Positions 57,057-64,000 of a stretch of DNA of 64,000 bases are shown here, one piece after another (the first letter of the stretch is position 1; every line of letters starts with the position of its first letter). Below the pieces are notes generated by a model. The model was given only the letters and a program-made list of their open reading frames with translations. It was not told the DNA's origin and made no database searches. The position numbers and the translations under genes are program-made. Source of the DNA: Marsupella aquatica (lineage: Eukaryota > Marchantiophyta); NCBI GenBank assembly GCA_973895155.1, contig OZ316895.1, positions 12,400,001 to 12,464,000 of the forward strand. Reading direction: 5' to 3'.

Positions 57057-57059
57057 ATT

Positions 57060-57715
57060 GAGAGCCCAAGCATTCCTTTGGGTGAACTGTTGTCCGGCTT
57101 GAGCCCTCTCTAGCTTCAAAATATTATCTCCTATCTCATTTTTCAATAACTTAAACTTATAGACCTGGTAAAACCAGGTCAAGACTCTAGGAAAAGGGGC
57201 TCTATCATGCTAAGCTTGTAGTCCCTTCTAAGTCTTACATCCAAACATTAAGCCTTATTTCAGATTATCACATGTACTAATTTCACCATGACACTCTCTT
57301 TCCTTTGTCACCCTTTTTCCCGTTGAGTAGACTGATAGAGGGAGGGAACTATTGATTATGTAGCTACAATTAGTCTAATCATAATTAGGTGTTTGATTAA
57401 GGTTAAATGTGATACTATTATTCAATGCAGGGCCTAGTTATTGAGTAAAACTTAGGTTCATTGTTAGGCAGCCAAGTGAGAGGTAAAGAGAGCCAAGTAT
57501 ATGGAAACTTGATATGACCGACGGACTCAGAGTTCAATAAGGCTCTCTTGCGTGTTCCCATGGATGTAGCCTTTGTTGAGATGAACAACATATTGTGTCA
57601 ATTACTCTTGTGTCCGTGGGACACAATCATGTAGAAAGAATTGAGTATGACCCAATTGTTCATCAGGCCTGGTGCATCAGGAGGTTCAACAGGGTAGGAC
57701 TAGTTCAGTGATATC
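57060..57715. other. No gene seen
   Basis: AT-rich flanking DNA to the right of the TIR element with no coding frame I can support. Confidence 0.4.
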
Positions 57716-57873
57716 CTAACAAGTCTGACATTTAGGGCCACATTGTGAAGAGCCAGTCCTCACAACAATAGTTGAGGACTTTATAGGGCCTGGCTTTTCC
57801 CAATCTGACCTTTGATTCTCACATAAAACAAAACAATCTTTACACATGTAGTCCTTCCTGTGCTCATGTGTGC

Positions 57874-58088
57874 ACAGTTTGAGACAACACTTTTGACCCG
57901 CATTTATGGGCCGGTAAGGGCAGCTTTTTAGGATCCTTGCACATGCAAGACAGCCCTTAGAGAATGAGATCCGGCCAAGACCACCATTGAGACAACACTT
58001 TTGACCCGCATTTATGGGCCGGTAAGGGCAACTTGTTTTAGGACCTTGCACATGCAAGACAGCCCTTAGAGAATGAGATCTGGCCAAG
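57874..58088. repeat. Two tandem ~110-bp units (cysteine-module repeat)
   Basis: The block TTGAGACAACACTTTTGACC through GATC(C/T)GGCCAAGACCACC occurs twice with few differences. Each encodes one cysteine module on the minus strand. Confidence 0.85.
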
Positions 58089-58440
58089 ACCACCATTGAT
58101 GCCCTTACTGAGTTCACCAAGACCACCATTGACACCCTTACTGAGAGCACCAAGACCACCATTGACGCCCTTACTGAGTTCACCAAGACCGCCATTGACA
58201 CCCTTACTGAGAGCACCAAGACCACCATTGACTCCCTTACTGAGTTCACCCAGACCACCATTGACACCCTTACTGAGAGCACCAAGACCACCATTGACAC
58301 CCTTACTGAGAGCACCAAGACCACCATTGACACCCTTACTGAGAGCACCAAGACCACCATTGACACCCTTACTGAGAGCACCAACACCCACCATTGACAC
58401 CCTTACAGAGATGACCACCGTTGACACCCTTACCGAGATC
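58089..58440. repeat. 33-bp minisatellite, nine full and two shorter units
   Basis: The unit is ACCACCATTGACACCCTTAC followed by TGAG(AGC/TTC)ACCAAG. Early units alternate AGC and TTC, giving a 66-bp higher order; the later four are almost identical, so expansion is recent there. The unit length is a multiple of three, and the array is open in more than one frame. Confidence 0.92.
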
Positions 58441-58950
58441 CATAACCAGAGTCAGTCAGGCGAAGAGTGACCGAACTCCAGAGAGAGATTGTTCCACCAT
58501 CGCTCAGAGGTCCTCGACCTCGACGGCAACAATGGGCGTAGAGCACTCCTGATTCTCTATTGCTAAAAAGCAGAGCAGACTCTGAGGCGCGAAATTGCAA
58601 CTAACGTGCCAGCTACAGAAGCCATCCCCGGAATTGTGACTAACGTGCCAGCTCCAGAAGCCATCCAGGAAAAAAATCCTTTGATCAGCTCCAGCGATCG
58701 ATTACTTGTCCATCGCATCGAGTGACATTGCATTTCCGCTTCCCTCCGTGCCACACCTGTAGCCCCTCAGCTGCAATCCCTTCGCATGTTCCGTTCCGGG
58801 GGGACATACTTGCACCAATTCAGTTCATTCGATGCGGTGCGGTGCTGATTTGGTTGGAGGCATTCTTGGAAAGCGTCCACTTCCATATCAGCTGCGTTGA
58901 TTACAAATCTGGTCTTCGGTGAAAATTCAGGAGATTCATTGCTCGGCGTA

Positions 58951-61900
58951 ATGGCCCGGAACAAGCAGAAGAAGAAGAATAATGATCCCCCTGCAGCAGC
59001 AGCCAACAGGCCCGCTGCGGATAATCGGGCGGTGCGGAGGAAAGGCACACCAGGTTCTTCTGGTAGGGTTGCGGGAGGCGAGGGCTTAGAGGCCCGAGAT
59101 GAAGCAGCCGTGCGGCGAAGAGGACGGGAACGGAAACCATCGTCTCAAGCATTGAACGTCAAGTATCAGAAGCGATATGATTACCTCTTGACATCTGAAA
59201 CGGTATCTGGCTATGAAGTTCGTCTTAGCGACTCGGCTTCGCCCAGCACATCCACTCGTAGGGTATCTTTTACATCTTAGGGAGCATTGCAAGTCAATTA
59301 ATGTCTTCGAATTTAGGAGGAGGATTTGGCTTTTCCGGGGTACAAATGAATTGGCCGTCATGCGTGCCCGTTTCAGGATCCCATTCTTGTCACATAGTTT
59401 CCAAGTGCCGCTGCTGGGATTGTTTAAACCAATTCTCGGGTCACTAAAGTGCTGAAGAGCTTGTAGCCAGATGTTTTCTGAAAACTTAGGTTTAATTTCT
59501 AGACTAACAAAACTGCGGGTCGTTTTAGTTGTGATCTCTCCATCCTAAAGTGGTGGCAGTGACCTGGCTTTGTCAATCAAGTCAATATTGCCAGACTTTG
59601 CAAATGCTCTTCTTACATTTTGAAATAAGACCTTTTTTGGATGCCTGCAAGTTTGGAACAGTCAGTAGGTATGCTGAATCAAGGATGGAAGGAGTGTGAG
59701 GACGAGTTTCTGCTTATGTGGTTCAGTTTTGATCTTTTAAAACTTGCTTGAGAAAATGGTCATCGGTATAGTAGCGTCCTTCAAGAGGTCTCGAAATGAC
59801 AGAGCCGGCACTCGCGACATAAGGCAATTTTATTTCTTTGTTTGTATGAACCATTTTAGTTCTCTCGTTGGGGATTCTCAGTTTATTCTTAGACTTTGCG
59901 CAGTGTTACCAGCATAATCTGTGTGTTGTGCATAATTTGTGATATTATGTAAAGGAAAACTTTTAACTCAGCTATCTCCACTTGCAGGGAACACACATGA
60001 TTTCCCGTCAGGAGTGGCACAAGGAAGCCAGAGATCGAAACATGTATCCAATTCTGCTAGTGAAAGATCCTGGACGAAAGCAGGTTTTAGGTTGCATGCT
60101 TACAAAACTGTGAGTTTTTCCTACGAGGGAACGGAAGCTGGGAGGGAATCTGATCATGCTCCAGTGGTAAGTTCCCAGACTGTAAATATTAGACAACAAG
60201 AAATGTGACGGGACTAGATTGTTGGTGCCTGTACTTGGTCCGGAAACAAGAAATTGCCCCAAATTACCTGTTCTAATTAGAATCGAGGTGTGCTGTAATG
60301 TTATCAGAAGATTTGATGGAAACGTTAGCGAGGACAGATGAATCTTAAATACTTGGATGATCTGTCTGTTCTTTAGGTCGTGGTCAAGTCATATTGATTT
60401 TGTCTCCAATCTTTTCAGGTTCTTTCTTCAAGTATGGATGAAACTACCCAAGTAGTACTTCCTGCATCTGATGGACGAGCAGAGGTGGTATTAGATCGCC
60501 GAGGTAGCCTGCCTAATATCAAGGCTTCCTGGTCTATCCAGGAAGCTTCTGAAGTAATGCTTCCTGCATTGGATGGACCAGCAGAGTTGTTGCCAGATCG
60601 CCGAGGTAGCCAGCCTGACTCCGTGACGTCGTGGCCTATGCATGATGGTGTAAGCACCAGGGGGCTTGGATATGTAGACGAAGAGTGTCAGGCTTTCGAC
60701 ATGAAAGATGCTGTCGAGGAGCAAGTAGGAGAAAACGACGTTCAAATCGTCGGTGAGGACATGTCAGTGGAGGAACGTGGTCGATTTGCAAATGAGGAAA
60801 GCACGACTGAAGCACTGCCTGGGAATGCGATTGAGGAGATGCCAGTGGAGGAGCGGGCTGAAAATGTTTTTCAGACACCTCAGCAGGTGGGAGACCCAGA
60901 TAGCTGTCTGGAAGAAATGAATGCGACAGTACCTGATCTTGCTGCTGATGTTGTGTGGAAAAAACCTAATTGGAAATCTCGTGGTAATGATGGATATCTG
61001 AGTATCGGAGGTGTGAAGATTTTCACAACTGACATGCGTGGTCCACAAGATCAAGGGAGAAGGACTGTGCGAGAGGGATTTTCAGGCGATGAAGATGAAG
61101 ATGAAGATGACGATGACGATGAAGATGAAGATGAAGAAGATGGTCTAGAGGATTGGCTCACAGAGTTCCGTAGTAGGAAGAAGAGCAGGCAGCCTGGAAA
61201 GGCCAAAATGCAGCAAGGCTTTAATCCTTCTCGTGCAATACTAGGAGGTCTTGATTCATCCGAAGGAGATGAAAGTAGTCCACATAGTGATTCGGATATT
61301 GATGATGAATTGTTGGAGGACTACCTAGCCAATTGTGAAGGTCTTGTTGTTGATTTGGATGATCCTGTGTGGGTACAAAGGAATCAAAATTCTTTACGGC
61401 AGGTGCCAATCGAAGACATGTCGTTGCAATATATGGAAAGTGGAAGTAGTGAAACGTCGTCTTTGGAGGACATGGACAAAGAAGAAGATGATTGTTCTGA
61501 TTCTGATTTCAGCGACATTGACAGATCAGAAACTTGCTACAAGGTGACAGCTGGGGATTTTGGACGAAGAGTGACCTTAATGAGACCCAAAGACAAGTCC
61601 AAAGATTTCGCAGATAAATTTTCCTTTGGATACAATTCCGATGGTAATTGCAATGATGATGGGTACCAAAAAGAAGAACTTACTAGTTTAGAGGATGAGG
61701 CTCGATTGCGGGACTTGAAGTTGGATAGCGAAGCGCGCATGCGTGTGTTGGAATTAGATGAGATACCAAGTGGAATACTTTCTACTTCAGCGAATTGTCT
61801 CGAGGATGTCGCTGATGTGGCATCTCCATCCACCCAAACATGGCCTGTGAGTAGAGGAGGCAGAAAGGCGAAGAAGGTCAAGGGTGTGCCAGGTAGGTTT

Positions 61901-64000
61901 CACTACATGAAAGTTTCGAACCGTTCATACAGCAATTTGTTTGTACGAGTCCCTTTTTTGGTGTGAGGGAAGTTCTCTCTTTCTTGCCTAATAATTAGTC
62001 AAATCTGATCTTTGAAAACGAAATTCGTCCCTGACGTATGATGTCGGTAAAGAATTCATGCTAAAGACCTCTAATAGCGGTGCCTCCTCCGGTCGAGAGG
62101 AAATGACGGTCACAAATGTTTTGTTAAGCTAGCGTTGACGTTATCTGACTACTAGCAGAGCAAGTCCCCTACTTTTATGATGTGCCTTGAAGTCAGTCGC
62201 TTTTACTTTGTCTGTGAGATCCTCTGTCTAATCAAGCTAGAAACATTTTGTTTTCGACGAGTAAAGCTGCGGAGATGTTGAGTTGTGAAGGGTTTCAATG
62301 AGAAGTGACCACTTTTCGCACTCCTCTTCGATAAGTTTTACTTTCTGTTTCTTCAGGTCAGAAGAAGTCGGAACGTAAGGAGACCATAGCAGCAAAGCGT
62401 CGAGAACGAGCCTTACGTCATGGTTTTGACCTCTGCGCTGTGAATAAGGTTTGTTTCTAAGAGCTAATGGATCTGCTGCACTTGCGCCTGATAAAAGTCA
62501 TCTTCGTTACGTCGGAAGAAAAATGGGCGTAGGAAAACTTCATAATTTTGGCGATACTTGGCTCTTGACCTCAGGCGCTGTGAAAATCCCCATACCCCCG
62601 CCTCTCTGCCTCTCTGCCTCTCTGCCTCTCTGCCTCTCTCTCGTCTCGTTTCTCCTTTCCAGTCCTCTTGCTGCATGTTGCTGTGAGGGGATTTTGCTCA
62701 TAAACTGAAAATTGAATTGAAAGACAACTTCAATCGCATGCTGATTTTGATTCTACCATCAGGCTTACGTTCGTTTGGTAAAATGTGAATTTGCGGTTGA
62801 GAAAGGTTTTGCTCGTGTCTTTAGAGCATCGTTTGCATAAGTGAATGATCATAATCTGTTCGACAGGGAGCGAGCTATATTTGGAATCCCCGTCATGCGC
62901 TCATCGATTGGTTGGATTTTTGAACAGGTGTTAGAAGATATGGTGAGGAAGAAGGAGGATATTATAGCATTTGAGCCAATGAAACAGCAAGATCGAGCAC
63001 AGGTTCACCTCTTCTTTTTTGTAGAAAACACCGTAATGGAAGGATTGTAGTTGGCTATGCAGTGGACAGTTTTCATATGGTTGTTGGAGGGATCACCGAT
63101 ATGGGCCCAGGAGTAAGAAATGATACAAATGGAACTGGTGGATCATGTTGAGGATTTGCAATTTTCGGTTATGGAATATAGAAAATGCAGAGTTATGATG
63201 GCAATATAACCTTGGTCTTTTCTAACTTCTTGCCTATTTTCTTTTATTGAATGTTTGTGGTAGGTGCATAGGATTGCTAGCATCTATGGGCTCAAAAGTG
63301 GAAGCCAAGGTTCCGCTAAGAAAAGGTATTATCTTGATCATATGTTGCGAACTAGGTCGTGGAGAACTCTGCCTTAGCAATAATATTATTTATTGATAGC
63401 ACATGTTGTAATGTTGTCGTTATGTCACCCTGCTCTACTTGCGGTTTAACAGCTTGTTTGACATTAGTGATATTTTGTGTCCATCTCTACCTGTCTTCTC
63501 ATGGTTTACGTTTCTGCGCTTTCACGTTGACAGCAGACTCAAAAATTCATGATTATGTGCAGATTTGTCGTTGTTTGTATTACAAGAAATACCAGGATGC
63601 CTTCCGGTGATGCCAAAGTGCGGTTGCTCAAGGTGAAGAGCAGAACTAATCTTTAGCAAGTATTTGCTTGCTTCCTTTTCAGATATCTCGGTCTAGGATT
63701 TTCTCTCTGTTTGACTTGTGGACATAATGACAGTTGAAGTGCAGAAACTCAATTTTCAAGCTCTGACTTGTAGTAATGTGTGTTGCAGTTGCTAGGGCAA
63801 CCGGTAAGGAACCCCACCAGGCGAGACTCGATACAAAGTGCTATGACTGGAGAGGAACGCCGCATGTTTGCCAAAACTAAGCGAGCTGCCCTACAAGCAC
63901 TAAATGGCCTTCCCGCCCCGAGCAATGGGATTAGGAGGCAGAAATCCGATAAGTTCTCTCATCGCAACACTCCGGGCTCTGTTAAAGGTCATTCTCCATA
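58951..64000 (+). CDS. R3H-domain protein, probably the plant R3H plus G-patch type; 3' end beyond window
   Basis: Eight exons fit GT-AG rules with matching phases: 58,951-59,257; 59,988-60,166; 60,419-61,892; 62,357-62,448; 62,928-63,002; 63,264-63,325; 63,563-63,632; 63,789 to about 63,987 or beyond. The N-terminus is basic (MARNKQKKKNND). Exon 3 encodes an acidic disordered region with an Asp/Glu run near 61,090-61,145. Exons 4-7 encode KRRERALRHGFDL, EDIIAFEPM, then the R3H core DRAQVHRIASIYGLKSGSQG and KKRFVVV, with Arg and His three residues apart as required for single-stranded nucleic acid binding. Exon 8 is a basic linker (RRMFAKTKRAALQALNGLPA). In known plant relatives a G-patch follows, suggesting a role with RNA helicases; it is not in the window. 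About 820 residues are visible. Confidence 0.8.
62600..62641 (+). repeat. (GCCTCTCT)n microsatellite in intron 4
   Basis: Five or so eight-base units of GCCTCTCT lie in the fourth intron of the R3H gene. The short frames over it are repeat by-products. Confidence 0.9.

Larger units (their letters stand above)
57716..58443 (-). pseudogene. Unrecognised gene with 11-residue repeats and two cysteine-rich modules, frame broken twice
   Basis: Read on the minus strand from ATG 58,443, the frame gives [19 protein letters not shown], shifts by one base near 58,385, then gives about nine copies of [10 protein letters not shown](A/E). It passes without a break in pattern into [13 protein letters not shown], where a second small indel near 58,037 creates a stop. 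In the next frame follow [48 protein letters not shown] again, and a cysteine-rich end (CTHEHRKDYMCKDCFVLCEN ... GPKCQTC) to TAG 57,716. The shared x-S-KG motif ties the repeats to the cysteine modules, which supports this strand as coding. No signal peptide is evident and no family is recognised. It could be a gene with assembly errors, or a recent pseudogene. Confidence 0.4.

Noticed and set aside
58096-58470. Plus-strand proline-rich frame across the 33-bp array
   Set aside because: The array is open in several frames. The minus-strand reading is favoured because its repeat motif continues into the cysteine modules.

Overview
This is nuclear DNA of a land plant. Introns follow GT-AG rules, the genes belong to plant families (OVATE, plant-type GT14, an R3H protein of the plant G-patch class), and the mobile elements are typical of plants (Tat/Athila-like Ty3 elements, PIF/Harbinger, LINE remains). 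A seedless lineage such as a lycophyte, fern or bryophyte is my guess, from the unusual OVATE protein and the mix of elements; nothing in the window proves it. Gene density is low and most of the window is decayed repeats.

Layout. 1-3.8 kb: degenerate tandem repeats, including a 1-kb stretch built on AAGATGTC. 5.2-6.6 kb (-): intact single-exon core-2/I-branching glycosyltransferase (GT14). 7-15 kb: simple repeats, a dispersed repeat family and one small frameshifted reading frame. 15.1-17.1 kb (+): OVATE-family protein with a very long N-terminal extension. 17-25 kb: mostly anonymous DNA with tandem duplications, one orphan terminal exon at 20.8 kb, and a second AAGATGTC-type array in opposite orientation. 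25.3-26.3 kb (-): C-terminal end of a LINE-like element. 27.7-31.2 kb: PIF/Harbinger element with an intact DDE triad and a convergent Myb/SANT-like partner gene. 33.4-34.5 kb (+): small basic nucleolar-type protein, two exons, with telo-box motifs upstream.

35,993-57,056 is bounded by perfect 20-bp terminal inverted repeats and 3-bp direct repeats (ATT). Its right arm carries accessory genes of a DNA transposon, without a transposase. The interior holds a decayed retroelement block: an antisense gag-like frame, a Ty3/Tat-Athila-like pol with its second integrase aspartate replaced, and a tandemly duplicated 3' half, each copy ending in an approximately 0.86-kb LTR-like tail.

57.7-58.4 kb (-): an unrecognised gene or pseudogene made of 11-residue repeats followed by two cysteine-rich modules. 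It lies head to head with a multi-exon R3H (probably R3H plus G-patch) gene that starts at 58,951 and runs off the right edge. The host genes form no operon or pathway. The main story is one of nested and decaying mobile elements between a few conserved plant genes. I found no rRNA, tRNA or CRISPR array.
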